Assembly: GCF_000711225.1 (NCBI RefSeq)
Contig: NZ_JOMG01000004.1
Location: 186,001 to 250,000, forward strand
Direction: 5' to 3'
From: Pelobacter seleniigenes DSM 18267
GTDB taxonomy: Bacteria; Desulfobacterota; Desulfuromonadia; Desulfuromonadales; Geopsychrobacteraceae
DNA: 64,000 nt
Both the position numbers and the translations under genes were made by a program. Shown here piece after piece: positions 28,887 to 38,637 of this stretch. The notes under the pieces were generated by a model that searched no databases, had not been told where the DNA came from, and saw only the letters and a program-made list of their open reading frames with translations. How positions within the stretch are numbered: the stretch's first letter is position 1; every line of letters starts with the position of its first letter.

Positions 28887-30371
28887 TCAGTGTCTTGCCA
28901 GGTTGCGCAGTTCCTGCAGGACTCTGACCATGGTCAGGCCGTTCTGTTCAGCATAGCTTAGCAATTCCCGCTGCAGCTGCTCTTGCTGAGCGGGATCGGT
29001 GCTTGCCTGGCAGGCCAGATAGGCGCGTTGCGCCGCCCCTTCATCGGTTAAGGCCGTGACCGGAGCGGGCAGGTCTATCCCCAGCGCCGGGAGCACATCG
29101 CTGAGGGTTTCGACGCTGTTCATGCGCCAGTCGTCAATCCAGCGGTTGCGAAACGGGGTCAGCAGGTCCTGCAGGTTGGCCAGACGTTGCTCAATGGCTG
29201 GGGCCAGCTCGGGATACCGGGTTGCCAGGTCGCTCAACAGGTTGCGGTCTACCGTCGGGTTGCAAGTTAAAACGCAGGCGCTGGCGGGAATAGCGGCCAA
29301 CAGTTCCCTGGCGAGCTGAGAACGGGGATCGCGGCCGGGTTCGGCAAGGAAGCTGACCTGTTCCGGCGGGTCGTCCGGGGAGGATTGCCGGTGAACGGCG
29401 AACAGGAACGGCAGCGGCTGATAAGGGCGGGTGCCGGCAAATAACGGCAGCGCCGTGCTGACCCCGGTCAGATCGAGGCAACAGAGTGGATAGCGAATCC
29501 TGGCCAGAAACTCTTTTAGCCGCTGTTGATCGATGTTCCGGGTGCGGTTGAGAAATGCTTCCACCTGCTGGCGTTGGCGGGGTTCGAGCTCCGCCAGGGG
29601 CAGCTCTGCAAAGCTGCTCAGGCCGCGTCGGTAAAAAGCGAATTTGTCCGCTGCGTCGCCGGGCAGATCAAAGACTGACGGGGTTGGGACCTGCCGCCAA
29701 CAGTAGGGGATGAACTCGCATTGATAAGGATCGGTGCAGTGCGGCCCGATGGGAATGGCCGGCTCCCGATATTCGCCCAGGGTCTGCCGGCATTCGATCA
29801 CGATTTCGGGCAGGCTCTGCTGCCGGGCCTTGACCTTGGTCGTGATCTCTTCACTGTGAAAAAGCCGTTGAATCTCCAGCTCTTCGCCGCGGCAGTAGGA
29901 CCTGTCGAGATGAATCAGAACCGCTTTAGAGACCTTGATCCCGCAACCGTTCAGGACGTAATGCTGAACCGCGACATCGTCAAGATGAACGGATTTGACG
30001 GCACTGCTCATTTTGACTTCGTGAAGCTGCCAGGAGTCGCCGTCACGGACCAGGATGTCGACCTTGATAAAGATGGCTGAAAAGGAGAAGGCCGCTTCAT
30101 AAATGACCTCGACATCGCTGGCCAGCAGCTCTTTGGTTCGGGCCAGCTGGGCCGGGATGGAGAGCCCTTCGAAGGGCACTTCGCGCCCGCCCGGGTAGAG
30201 CTGGCGGGCAAGGATGCCGACCTCGGTGCCGGCGCTGAACAAAGCGTCCCGGGCTGGCTGTGGCGGCAGCTCGAAGGCGGGCGGATTCCTGGTCAGCCAG
30301 AGGGCCTTGCGGCATTGCAGGCCTTTGAGGATCAATGATTTACTCAGGCCGCTGGTATGGGAACGCGCCAT
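28887..30371 (-). CDS. DUF2779-type protein: Cas4-like Fe-S nuclease domain plus degenerate exonuclease-like domain
   Basis: A 494-residue protein in two halves. The first half looks like a PD-(D/E)XK nuclease of the Cas4/AddB Fe-S group: D105 in IKVDILV, E118-x-K120 in LHEVKMSS, and four cysteines (C20 near the N-terminus, C212, C218, C224) placed as in such clusters. The second half (about 290-494) matches DUF2779, recognisable by GTRPYQPLPFLFAVH. As I recall the family, its DFE motif is here DLT (300-302), the YCxxDTxAM motif is YAEQNGLTM (473-481), and the mid-domain E is D375. Those changes would remove most RNase H-like catalytic acids. A DNA processing or repair role is inferred. No cas genes are nearby. 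Confidence 0.8.
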   Translation of the reverse strand: MARSHTSGLSKSLILKGLQCRKALWLTRNPPAFELPPQPARDALFSAGTEVGILARQLYPGGREVPFEGLSIPAQLARTKELLASDVEVIYEAAFSFSAIFIKVDILVRDGDSWQLHEVKMSSAVKSVHLDDVAVQHYVLNGCGIKVSKAVLIHLDRSYCRGEELEIQRLFHSEEITTKVKARQQSLPEIVIECRQTLGEYREPAIPIGPHCTDPYQCEFIPYCWRQVPTPSVFDLPGDAADKFAFYRRGLSSFAELPLAELEPRQRQQVEAFLNRTRNIDQQRLKEFLARIRYPLCCLDLTGVSTALPLFAGTRPYQPLPFLFAVHRQSSPDDPPEQVSFLAEPGRDPRSQLARELLAAIPASACVLTCNPTVDRNLLSDLATRYPELAPAIEQRLANLQDLLTPFRNRWIDDWRMNSVETLSDVLPALGIDLPAPVTALTDEGAAQRAYLACQASTDPAQQEQLQRELLSYAEQNGLTMVRVLQELRNLARH

Positions 30372-30491
30372 CTGTACTCCCTCTATCGGGCTGTTGAAAA
30401 AGTCATGCCTTGGCCGATTTCAAGCTCGCCCATCCATGGCTTTGGAATGCTGTTGTTTTCAACCCCTTGCTGATTGCCAAATCGGGAAAAA

Positions 30492-31415
30492 TTAACTGCC
30501 GGTTTCCTGCTCGTTGCCCCTCGACCCTTCCCAGGGGGGCCCGCCTCTGAATTCGTCGAGGAGAAAATTGATCGCCGCGGTCACGCGCCGGGGCTGGTTG
30601 CGGCCGCTCGGGTAAACGATCCAGACCGGGGTCAGAGCCTGACTCCAGTCCGGCAGTATTTCAATGATCCGTCCCTTTACCAAAGCCCGTTCGGCATAAA
30701 AACTGGCGGTGCGGACAATCCCGAGGCCGACTTCAGCGGCATAAATCAGGGCCTGCCCGCTTTTGCTGTGCCAACTGCCCTGAGGTTTGCAGGTAAACGT
30801 TTCCGCCCCCCGGCTCAATTGCCAGCGTTGGGCGGCTCCGCTCAGGCAATTGTGCCCGGCCAGCTGTTCCGGCCGGGTGATGATGCCATGTTGCTTGAGG
30901 TAGTACGGGCTGGCATAAAGCCCGTAGCGAAAGGTCGTCAGTTTACGGGCCAGCAGACTGGAATCGGGGAGCGGCCCCACCCGGATGGCAAAATCGAACC
31001 CTTCTGCAACGATATCAACCAATCGACTGGACATGTCAAGTTCGAGGCTGACCTCCTGATTCTGGGCGGCAAAGCGCGCCAGCGCCGGGGCTAGATACCA
31101 TTCCCCGAGGCCGCCATCCACCAGCGTCACCCGAAGGTGCCCTTTGGGTGTTTCGCGAAAGTCGCGGACCCGGTCTTCGGCTTCCTGCAGCTGCGCGGCC
31201 ACTTCGCGGGCGTAGCGGTAATAGATCTGCCCGGCTTCGGTCAGGGAGAGTTTGCGAGTCGTGCGCTGCAGCAGTCGTACACCGAGCCGGTCTTCGAGCT
31301 GGCTGACCCGTTGGCTGACATAGGCCTTGGACATTTCCAGGGCGTGCGCCGCAGCCGAGAAGCTGCCCGTTTCAATGACACGAACGAACTCCAACACCCC
31401 TTGCGTTTCTTTCAT
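30492..31415 (-). CDS. LysR-family transcriptional regulator
   Basis: A 307-residue regulator. The N-terminal winged helix-turn-helix reads FVRVIETGSFSAAAHALEMS, then VSQRVSQLEDRLGVRLLQRT. The substrate-binding domain begins near residue 90 and is closest in feel to the CrgA/AaeR-like subgroup. It is transcribed away from the DapB-like gene; the 107-base gap between the two starts is the likely shared control region, so that gene is the probable target. The effector is unknown. The minus-strand start has CAGGAAT upstream. Confidence 0.93.
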   Translation of the reverse strand: MKETQGVLEFVRVIETGSFSAAAHALEMSKAYVSQRVSQLEDRLGVRLLQRTTRKLSLTEAGQIYYRYAREVAAQLQEAEDRVRDFRETPKGHLRVTLVDGGLGEWYLAPALARFAAQNQEVSLELDMSSRLVDIVAEGFDFAIRVGPLPDSSLLARKLTTFRYGLYASPYYLKQHGIITRPEQLAGHNCLSGAAQRWQLSRGAETFTCKPQGSWHSKSGQALIYAAEVGLGIVRTASFYAERALVKGRIIEILPDWSQALTPVWIVYPSGRNQPRRVTAAINFLLDEFRGGPPWEGSRGNEQETGS

Positions 31416-31522
31416 TGTTCATTCCTGTGAACAGTTCGTCTGCAAAACAGCCTCTAATACTCCTGTCTGATTGGTATTATCATGCATCGAATCGCTAATT
31501 CCAGAAAAAAGAGGAGTGAAAA

Positions 31523-32536
31523 ATGGCAGAAACACTGCAATTTATCCAATTCGGATTAGGGCCCATCGGCCTGCAAACCGTCGGCTATCTGCTCGAACGC
31601 AGCAACGTTGAACTGGAAGCGGCCATCGATATCGATGCGGTCAAGGTCGGCCAGGATGTCGGGGTCCTGCTCGGATGCTCTGATCCCCTGGGGGTGAAGG
31701 TGTCGGACCGGGCCGAAGAGGTGCTCGCCTCGACCGCGGCCGACGTGGTGGTGCTGGCCACCCTGTCCTCCTTCGCCGCCCTGGAAGAACAGATCATGCT
31801 TTGCCTGCAATATGGCAAAAATGTCATTTCCTCCTGTGAAGAGCTCTCTTTCCCCTGGGCCGCTGATCCGCAGCGGGCCGCCCGCATCGATGCCGCGGCC
31901 AGGGCGGCCGGGGTGACCGTGCTCGGCAGCGGGGTCAATCCCGGCTTTGCCATGGATGCGCTGCCGCTGTTGCTAAGCAGCGCCTGCCGGCGGGTCGACG
32001 CCATCCATATCGGTCGACATCAGGATGCGGCCTTGCGCAGGTTGCCGTTTCAGCAGAAGATCGGGGCCGGGCTGAGCCTGGACACCTTTGCCCAACAGGT
32101 TGAGAACAAACGAATCCGTCATGTGGGTTTCCGGGAGTCGGTGGGGATGATCGCCCATGCATTAGGTTGGCAACTGGAGCGGGTGACCGAAGAGGTCAAA
32201 CCGGCAGTGGCAGAGACCGATCTGGCCAGCCCGTTTCTGCAGGTCAAGAAAGGGGCTGCGGCCGGAGTGCTGCAGACGGCCACCGGCTATCTGGGGGATC
32301 AGCCAGTGATCACCCTGGAACTACAGGCTTACCTGGGTCATCCGCGACCGCGGGATTTTGTCTCCATCAGCGGTGAGCCGCCCCTCTATTCCGAGGTGGT
32401 CGGCGGTTTTCATGGTGATATCGCGACCTGCGCCATGATCGCCAACACGGTGCCCTTGGTCCGACGGGCCCCGGCGGGGCTGAAAACCATGCTCGATGTC
32501 GGTCTGCCATCTTGGTTTCAGGGCTGGCGGGGGTGA
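31523..32536 (+). CDS. DapB-like NAD(P)-dependent dehydrogenase (2,4-diaminopentanoate dehydrogenase-like)
   Basis: A 337-residue Rossmann-fold protein. The N-terminal nucleotide motif is FGLGPIGLQTVGYLLE, and ISSCEELSFPW and GSGVNPGFAMDALP are typical of the dihydrodipicolinate reductase-like group. That group includes 2,4-diaminopentanoate dehydrogenase of the ornithine fermentation pathway. It is longer than true DapB (about 270) and lacks its usual HHxxKxDAPSGT active-site string, so lysine biosynthesis is unlikely. The substrate remains unknown; an amino or hydroxy acid is plausible. The ribosome site AGAGGAGTG precedes ATG. A strong terminator follows. Confidence 0.8.
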   Translation: MAETLQFIQFGLGPIGLQTVGYLLERSNVELEAAIDIDAVKVGQDVGVLLGCSDPLGVKVSDRAEEVLASTAADVVVLATLSSFAALEEQIMLCLQYGKNVISSCEELSFPWAADPQRAARIDAAARAAGVTVLGSGVNPGFAMDALPLLLSSACRRVDAIHIGRHQDAALRRLPFQQKIGAGLSLDTFAQQVENKRIRHVGFRESVGMIAHALGWQLERVTEEVKPAVAETDLASPFLQVKKGAAAGVLQTATGYLGDQPVITLELQAYLGHPRPRDFVSISGEPPLYSEVVGGFHGDIATCAMIANTVPLVRRAPAGLKTMLDVGLPSWFQGWRG

Positions 32537-32579
32537 ACTGTTCTACCGGCAGGAGTTGTCAATCCGGGGCCGTAACCGG

Positions 32580-32622
32580 CCAAAGCCCCTGCTGTGCTTG
32601 CAGCAGGGGCTTTGGCTTTTTT
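32580..32622 (+). terminator. Rho-independent terminator after the DapB-like gene
   Basis: A perfect 15-bp stem (CCAAAGCCCCTGCTG / CAGCAGGGGCTTTGG, loop TGCTTG) is followed by CTTTTTT. The T-run touches the stop codon of the convergent dehydrogenase gene. Confidence 0.92.
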
Positions 32623-35470
32623 ACTCGTCTGCCGGGGCTGTCGGTTTGGGCCGGCTGGCGGCGTCGACCAGATAGAGGATCGAGCGGTAGGGAATCTCGC
32701 TGTGCAAGGAGAGGCCGATTTCGCAGGTTTTACTGGTGGAGTACCCGGCTTCGCAGTCGCAGACGTGATCTCGCAACCCCTCCAGGGCCGATTCGTTCAG
32801 CTCCGGGTAATTAAAACCGCGATCGCCGGCAAAGCCGCAGCAGTAGATGTCGTCTGGAACGACCACTTCCTCGGCACAGGCCTTGGCGAGTTCGACCAGC
32901 TGCTTGTCCAGTCCCATTTTGCGGGCGCTGCAGGTGATATGCAGGGCGACCTTTTCCGGCTGCGGGGTGAACTCGAGTTTATCCATGAGGAACTGCAGGA
33001 CGAATTCGATGGGTTCGTAAAGTTTGAGTTCCTTGGCCAGGGTGTCGCGCATGCGGATTAAGCAGGGGCTGGTGTCGCAGAGCACCGGGAGTTCACCGTT
33101 ACGGGTCGCGGCCAGCAGAGCCCGGTTGAGTTCTGCGCTTTTTTGATCGGCCTGGCGGTGGAAGCCTTTGCTTTCAAAAGCCTGGCCGCAGCAGAGGTTG
33201 TCAAGGTTGGCGGGGTAGATGATCTGATAGCCGGCCTTTTTGAGCAGGGAGGCGGTTTTCTGCGGCAGCGCCATGCGCTCCGGTTCCTCCCGGGCGGGGC
33301 CGCCCATGCTCCGGCTCGGACAGGCCGGGAAGTACACGACCTGCAGGGGATGGTCGGCTTTGACCACTTCGCGCCTGATCCGGGGAGCCCCTTTCGGCAT
33401 CTCCCGGTTCCACAGTGGCAGTTTGTTGAAGGTCAGGGTGCGCGCGTTCTGGGCGGCTTTCTCCATGAACTCCGTGCCGACCAGCTGGTGGATTTTGTCG
33501 ACCCCGGTCAGGGTTTTGTTGATGGCTGCGGCCGTGGTTTTGAAGTGGTCGCCGACCCAGTCGGCCACGCGGTTGGCAAGATCGCCGTGGGCCTCTTCGC
33601 GCAGGGCTTTGATCATTTTGCCCGTATCGATGCCGACCGGGCAGCGGGTACTGCACATGCCGTCGGCGGCGCAGGTGTCCTGCCCCGGGTACTGATAAGC
33701 CTTGGTGAGTTTGTTCAGTTGGCTTTGCGGCACCGGTTTGAGGGCCTGGCGGGTCAGCTCGCGGCGGGCGACGATACGCTGGCGCGGGGTGAAGGTCAGA
33801 TTCTTCGACGGGCAGACCGGTTCACAGAAACCGCATTCGATACATTTGTCGACCAGTTCGTGAGTGGCCGGCAAAGGTTTGAGGTTTTTCAGATGGGCTT
33901 CGGCATCCGCATTGAGGATGACGCCTGGATTGAGCAGCCCGGCCGGGTCGAGCAGGTTCTTGATCTCCTTCATCAACCCATAGGCGGCGGTGCCCCATTC
34001 CTTTTCCACAAAGGGGGCCATGTTGCGGCCGGTGCCGTGTTCCGCCTTGAGGGAACCGTCGTATTTATCGACCACCAGGGCGACCACATCGGTCATGAAA
34101 TCGCGGTAGCGGATCACTTCGGCCTGGATGGAAAAGTCCTGGGTGAAGACGAAATGCAGGTTCCCTTCCAGGGCGTGACCGAAAATGATCGCCTCATTGT
34201 AGTGGTATTTCTGGAACAACTGCTGCAGATCGAGGGCGGCGGCAGCCAGGTGCTCATGAGGAAAGGCGACGTCTTCGATAATCACGGTGGTGCCGGTTTC
34301 CCGCACCGCTCCGACCGCCGGGAACAGCCCCTTGCGGATCTTCCAGTAGGTTTCGAATTCGGCCGGAATGTCGGTGAAGGCGATGGGCCTGACCGTGGGG
34401 ATAGCGCGCAGGGCGGTGGTGATCTCCTTGATCTGGGTCTTGAGTTTGGCCGCCGAGGTGGCCCGGGTTTCGACCAGCAGGGCGGTGGTGCCCGGGGGGA
34501 GTTCGGCCAGGTAGGTGGGCATGCCCGGTTCCTGTTCCACCGAGGCCAGCGCGGCGCGGTCCATCAGCTCGGCGGCCGCAACCGGCAACCCTGAACGCAG
34601 GATCGGGATGGCGCTGCAGGCGGTGGCGACATCGGCAAACAGCATCAGCGCACTGGCTTTGTGGGCATGTTCGACCACGGTTTGGTAGATCACTTCGGAG
34701 ATGAAGGCGAGGGTGCCTTCCGAGCCCACGATCAGATGCTGGAGGATCTCGAAGGGGTCTTTGAAATCGACCAGGGCGTTGAGGCTGTAGCCGGTGGTGT
34801 TTTTGATCTTGAACTTGTAGCGAATCCGCTCGGCGAGCTGTTCGTCGGCCATGACCCGTTCGCGCAGGTCGAGCAGTCCCTGCAGAACCTCCGGGTGGCT
34901 GCGCTGGAAGGCGGCTTTACTCTTGTCGTCGGCGGTATCGAGAATGGTGCCGTCGGCCAGCAGCAGGCGCAGGCTGGCCAGGGTCTGATAACTGTTCTGG
35001 GCCACCCCGCAGCACATGCCACTGGCGTTATTGGCCAGAATGCCGCCGATTTTGGCGGTGTCGATGGAGGCCGGGTCCGGGCCGATTTTTTTACCGAACT
35101 CAGCCAGGTAACGATTGGCATGGGTGCCGATGATACCGGGTTGCAGCTGGATCTTACGGGCTTTGTCGAAGATGCGATAGCGCTGCCAGTTCTTGCCCAG
35201 GCAGACCAGGATGCTGTCGGTAATCGCCTGGCCGGACAGGCTGGTTCCGGCGGCCCGGAAGGTGACCGGCAGGTTCCGCCTGGAGGCTTCCTGCAGGACC
35301 AGCCTGACCTCGCTCTCGTCGGCGACGGTGACGACGATTTTCGGGGTCAGCTGATAAAAGCTGGCATCGGTTCCGTAGGCGACCGTCAAAAGCGGGTCGG
35401 TGGTCAGGTTCTTGGCCGGTATCGTCTTCTTTATGGCATTGTAAAAATCCTGGTATTCGGCTGGCAGCAC
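32621..35470 (-). CDS. FAD/Fe-S D-lactate dehydrogenase (Dld-II-like)
   Basis: A 949-residue flavin and iron-sulfur oxidoreductase. The N-terminal PCMH-type FAD domain has FRAAGTSLSGQAITD and GGILANNASGM. It is followed by an FAD-oxidase C-terminal domain, two 4Fe-4S motifs (CIECGFCEPVCPS and CAADGMCSTRCPVG) and two CCG domains (NLCCGQAFESKGF and IYCCGFAGDRGFN), as in glycolate/lactate oxidase complexes fused into one chain. The length and order match Shewanella Dld-II (SO_1521 type), which oxidises D-lactate to pyruvate and passes electrons to the quinone pool. The hydrophilic sequence suggests peripheral membrane association. No lactate permease is adjacent. Glycolate or another 2-hydroxy acid is an alternative substrate. 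Confidence 0.85.
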   Translation of the reverse strand: MLPAEYQDFYNAIKKTIPAKNLTTDPLLTVAYGTDASFYQLTPKIVVTVADESEVRLVLQEASRRNLPVTFRAAGTSLSGQAITDSILVCLGKNWQRYRIFDKARKIQLQPGIIGTHANRYLAEFGKKIGPDPASIDTAKIGGILANNASGMCCGVAQNSYQTLASLRLLLADGTILDTADDKSKAAFQRSHPEVLQGLLDLRERVMADEQLAERIRYKFKIKNTTGYSLNALVDFKDPFEILQHLIVGSEGTLAFISEVIYQTVVEHAHKASALMLFADVATACSAIPILRSGLPVAAAELMDRAALASVEQEPGMPTYLAELPPGTTALLVETRATSAAKLKTQIKEITTALRAIPTVRPIAFTDIPAEFETYWKIRKGLFPAVGAVRETGTTVIIEDVAFPHEHLAAAALDLQQLFQKYHYNEAIIFGHALEGNLHFVFTQDFSIQAEVIRYRDFMTDVVALVVDKYDGSLKAEHGTGRNMAPFVEKEWGTAAYGLMKEIKNLLDPAGLLNPGVILNADAEAHLKNLKPLPATHELVDKCIECGFCEPVCPSKNLTFTPRQRIVARRELTRQALKPVPQSQLNKLTKAYQYPGQDTCAADGMCSTRCPVGIDTGKMIKALREEAHGDLANRVADWVGDHFKTTAAAINKTLTGVDKIHQLVGTEFMEKAAQNARTLTFNKLPLWNREMPKGAPRIRREVVKADHPLQVVYFPACPSRSMGGPAREEPERMALPQKTASLLKKAGYQIIYPANLDNLCCGQAFESKGFHRQADQKSAELNRALLAATRNGELPVLCDTSPCLIRMRDTLAKELKLYEPIEFVLQFLMDKLEFTPQPEKVALHITCSARKMGLDKQLVELAKACAEEVVVPDDIYCCGFAGDRGFNYPELNESALEGLRDHVCDCEAGYSTSKTCEIGLSLHSEIPYRSILYLVDAASRPKPTAPADE

Positions 35471-35500
35471 GACCTCCTCCTTTGCATAGTGAATGAAATG

Positions 35501-36142
35501 TCAGTCCCTGAACAGCCAGGGTGCTTCCTGGCGGTGGCGGGTTTCATAAGACCTGATCCGGTCAACGTTGGCCAGGGTCAGGGCGATATCGTCAAGGCCG
35601 TTTTGCAGGCAATGTTTGCGGAACGGGTCAAGCTCAAAGTTGAAAACCGTCCCGTCCGGGGTGGCCACTTCCTGCCGGTCCAGGTTGACGGTCAGCTGAT
35701 AACCGCTGGTGGCTTTGACCGCGCTGAACAGTTGGGCGACCTGAGCAGAGGTCAGGACCACGGGCAGGATACCGTTTTTGAAACAGTTGTTGTAGAAAAT
35801 ATCGGCAAAACTGGGGGCAATAATGGCTTTGAAACCGAAATCAAGAAGGGCCCAGGGGGCATGCTCACGTGAGGAGCCGCAGCCGAAGTTGTCTTGGGCG
35901 AGCAGGATCCGCGCTCCCTGGTAGCGCGGCTGGTTGAGGACGAAATCCGGGTTGCGCGGCCGATCGCTGCAATCCATGCCCGGCTCGCCGTGATCCAGGT
36001 AGCGCCATTCATCGAACAGGTAGGGGCCAAACCCGGTCCGTTTGATCGATTTGAGGAACTGCTTGGGAATAATTGCATCGGTATCGACATTGGCGCGCTC
36101 AAGGGGCGCAACCAAGGCGGTTAAGGTGGTGAATTTTTCCAT
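35501..36142 (-). CDS. leuD: 3-isopropylmalate dehydratase, small subunit
   Basis: A 213-residue swivel domain of isopropylmalate isomerase. It has the family start [19 protein letters not shown] and the substrate-loop motif [16 protein letters not shown]. With LeuC it converts 2-isopropylmalate to 3-isopropylmalate in leucine synthesis. The length and sequence follow the E. coli type (about 200) rather than the archaeal-type small subunits (about 165). The start shares one base with the leuC stop (TAATG), with GGAGG in the end of leuC as ribosome site. Confidence 0.96.
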   Translation of the reverse strand: MEKFTTLTALVAPLERANVDTDAIIPKQFLKSIKRTGFGPYLFDEWRYLDHGEPGMDCSDRPRNPDFVLNQPRYQGARILLAQDNFGCGSSREHAPWALLDFGFKAIIAPSFADIFYNNCFKNGILPVVLTSAQVAQLFSAVKATSGYQLTVNLDRQEVATPDGTVFNFELDPFRKHCLQNGLDDIALTLANVDRIRSYETRHRQEAPWLFRD

Positions 36143-37551
36143 TATCTGACCTCCAGTTGACGGACATCGATGAAGTGGCCGACCACGGCCGCGGCCGCTG
36201 CCATGGCCGGGCTGACCAGATGGGTCCGGCCGCCCTGACCCTGCCGCCCTTCAAAGTTGCGGTTGGATGTCGAGGCGCAACGTTCGCCCGGGGCGAGGCG
36301 GTCGTTGTTCATGGCCAGGCACATGGAGCAGCCAGGTTCACGCCATTCAAAGCCGGCCTCGATGAAGATTTTATCCAGCCCTTCCTGTTCCGCCTGCTGA
36401 CGGACCAGACCTGAGCCGGGGACGATCAGGGCCTGTTTGATATTGGCTGCAACCTTGCGTCCTTTGACGACGCTGGCGACGGCCCGCAGGTCTTCGATGC
36501 GGCCGTTGGTACAGGAGCCGATAAACACCTTGTCGGGCTGGATCTCGGTCATCGGTGTGCCGGGAGCCAGCCCCATGTAACGGAGCGCATTCTCGATGGC
36601 GCCGCGTTTGGTGGGGTCGGTTTCCGCGGCCGGGTCCGGGACTTTGCCGTCGATGGTGACCACCATCTCGGGCGAGGTTCCCCAGGTCACCTGGGGGAGC
36701 AGGTCGCGGGCGTCGATGCGGACGGTTTTGTCGAACTGCGCACCGGGGTCGCTGCGCAGCAGCTTCCAGGCGGCGACCGCCTGGTCCCAGAGTTCTCCGC
36801 TTGGGGCGAAGGGGCGCCCTTTGATATAGTCGATGGTGGTCTGGTCGACACCGATGATCCCGGCCCTGGCGCCGGCTTCGATGGCCATGTTGCAGACCGT
36901 CATGCGGCCTTCCATAGACAGCTTGCGGATGGCGCTGCCGCCGAACTCGATGGTGTAGCCGGTGCCGCCGGCGGTGCCGATGCGGCCGATGATGGCCAGG
37001 ACGATGTCCTTGGCAGTCAGGCCCGGCGGCAGTTCGCCATCGACCTCGATGAGCATGCTTTTGGATTTTTTCTGAATCAGGCACTGAGTGGCGAGTACAT
37101 GCTCCACCTCGGAGGTGCCGATACCGAAGGCCAGGGCGCCAAACGCGCCATGGGTGGCGGTGTGGGAGTCGCCGCAGACAATGGTCATGCCCGGCAGGGT
37201 GGCGCCCTGCTCGGGACCGATGACATGGACAATCCCCTGCCGCGGATCATCCATTTTGAACAGGGTGATGCCGAACTCGGCGCAGTTGCTCTCCAGGGTT
37301 TCCACCTGCAGGCGGGACACCGGGTCGCTGATGCCGGCGGCGCGGTTGTCGGTTGGCACATTGTGATCCGGGACTGCCAGGTTGGCGTCGATCCGCCAGG
37401 GCTTGCGGCTGGCCAAACGCAGCCCCTCAAAGGCCTGCGGGGAAGTGACTTCATGGAGCAGCTGCCGATCGATATAGAGCAGGCAGGTGCCGTTATCATC
37501 TTCATTCACGACATGGCTGCTCCAGAGTTTGTCATAAAGCGTCTGTTTCAT
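36142..37551 (-). CDS. leuC: 3-isopropylmalate dehydratase, large subunit
   Basis: A 469-residue aconitase-fold 4Fe-4S protein. The cluster cysteines are in IGSCTNGR and [11 protein letters not shown] (three Cys in all), and the substrate-recognition regions [15 protein letters not shown] and [17 protein letters not shown] are intact. It is the E. coli-type LeuC. It is the first gene of leuCD, with an AGGAGTGTTCA ribosome site. leuA and leuB are not in the window. It diverges from fabI. Confidence 0.96.
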   Translation of the reverse strand: MKQTLYDKLWSSHVVNEDDNGTCLLYIDRQLLHEVTSPQAFEGLRLASRKPWRIDANLAVPDHNVPTDNRAAGISDPVSRLQVETLESNCAEFGITLFKMDDPRQGIVHVIGPEQGATLPGMTIVCGDSHTATHGAFGALAFGIGTSEVEHVLATQCLIQKKSKSMLIEVDGELPPGLTAKDIVLAIIGRIGTAGGTGYTIEFGGSAIRKLSMEGRMTVCNMAIEAGARAGIIGVDQTTIDYIKGRPFAPSGELWDQAVAAWKLLRSDPGAQFDKTVRIDARDLLPQVTWGTSPEMVVTIDGKVPDPAAETDPTKRGAIENALRYMGLAPGTPMTEIQPDKVFIGSCTNGRIEDLRAVASVVKGRKVAANIKQALIVPGSGLVRQQAEQEGLDKIFIEAGFEWREPGCSMCLAMNNDRLAPGERCASTSNRNFEGRQGQGGRTHLVSPAMAAAAAVVGHFIDVRQLEVR

Positions 37552-37743
37552 TGAACACTCCTAAAATGCGGTTTTTATATCCTTTCCAGTCTAAATGATC
37601 TGCCTGTTTCTGGGTAGCCATGAAGCAAAAATACTTGTCGCCGGGCAGTAAAAAATGATGATAGCTTGCCTTTGTGAGGCTCTTTTGCTAAAAGGAAACG
37701 TTCAACTCAAATAGATTGTAAATGATCAAGGAGATAATTGCAT

Positions 37744-38511
37744 ATGGGACTTATGACAGGGAAGAAAGGCATTATTTTCGGAGTGGCCAACGATAAGAGC
37801 ATCGCCTGGGGCATTGCTCAGCAACTCCGTGAAGCCGGGGCGGAACTCGCTTTTACTTATCTGAACGAAGCGTTGGAAAAAAGAGTTCGACCTTTGGCTG
37901 AAAGTCTGGATGCCAAGATTATCCTGCCGTGCGATGTGCAGAACGAAGAGGAAATGGTCGCAGTTTTCTCCGAGTTGGAAAAACAGTGGGGAAAAATCGA
38001 TTTTGTCGTTCATGCTATTGCGTTTGCCAACCGTGAGGACCTGAAGCATCCCTTCAGTCAGACCAGCCGCGAAGGGTTCCGCATTGCCCTCGATATCAGT
38101 GCTTATTCCCTCGTCTCCATGACCCGCTGCGCGTTGCCGGTGCTGAAGCCGGGCGGCAGCATCGTCACCCTGACCTACCTTGGTTCGGTACGGGCCGTTC
38201 CCCAGTATAATGTCATGGGGGTTGCCAAGGCCGCCCTGGAGTCTTCGGTCCGTTACCTGGCCGCGGAGCTGGGCGAAAGTGGGATCCGCGTCAATGCCGT
38301 TTCGGCCGGTCCGATCAAGACCCTGGCCGCTTCCGGGATTGCCAGCTTCAAAGAAAAATTGCGAGTCGCTGAAGAACGCGCGCCGCTGAAACGTCTGGTG
38401 ACCCAGGATGATGTCGGCAAGGCGACCCTTTACCTGCTCTCCGACCTGGCCACCGGGGTCACCGGGGAAATTCATTATGTGGACGGGGGCTTCAACTTTG
38501 CTGCCGGTTAA
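37744..38511 (+). CDS. fabI: Enoyl-ACP reductase (NADH), FabI type
   Basis: A 255-residue short-chain dehydrogenase-type enzyme that performs the last reduction in each fatty-acid elongation cycle. The active-site pair is Y155 and K162 in YNVMGVAKAALE (Y-x6-K, the FabI spacing). NADH binding is by IIFGVANDKSIAWG, and the family string SAGPIKTLAASGI lies near the substrate loop. ATG 37744 is ten bases after AAGGAG; the TTG six bases earlier (37738) is too close. A possible promoter (TTGCCT, 17 bases, TAAAAG at 37666-37694) lies upstream. Confidence 0.95.
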   Translation: MGLMTGKKGIIFGVANDKSIAWGIAQQLREAGAELAFTYLNEALEKRVRPLAESLDAKIILPCDVQNEEEMVAVFSELEKQWGKIDFVVHAIAFANREDLKHPFSQTSREGFRIALDISAYSLVSMTRCALPVLKPGGSIVTLTYLGSVRAVPQYNVMGVAKAALESSVRYLAAELGESGIRVNAVSAGPIKTLAASGIASFKEKLRVAEERAPLKRLVTQDDVGKATLYLLSDLATGVTGEIHYVDGGFNFAAG

Positions 38512-38593
38512 CCTCCAGCCGCTGGGTTACGAATTGCGGGTCGGTCCGTCCGTCCGCGTCCTCTGGCGGGAATACATGACTCTGCTCAATCAT

Positions 38594-38617
38594 GAAAGGC
38601 CCCGTACGGGGCCTTTC
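38594..38617. terminator. Palindromic hairpin between fabI and hflX
   Basis: A perfect 24-bp palindrome with halves GAAAGGCCCCGT and ACGGGGCCTTTC. Only a short T-tract follows (TTTCCT), so as a terminator it is plausible but weak. It ends 20 bases ahead of the hflX start. Confidence 0.55.
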
Positions 38618-38637
38618 CTATTGCATGGATCGGCACG

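Noticed and set aside
28887-30371. Cas4 proper, as part of a CRISPR adaptation module
   Set aside because: The protein is too long for Cas4, has a DUF2779 second half, and no cas1/cas2 or array lies nearby.
30389-30463. Inverted pair GTTGAAAA / TTTTCAAC between the DUF2779 and LysR genes
   Set aside because: Only eight bases pair over a 55-base gap. It may be a decayed element end, but chance is as likely.
33143-34594. A 483-codon ORF opposite the D-lactate dehydrogenase gene
   Set aside because: Antisense shadow of an enzyme with clear FAD and Fe-S motifs; its product has shadow-like His/Gly/Asp composition.
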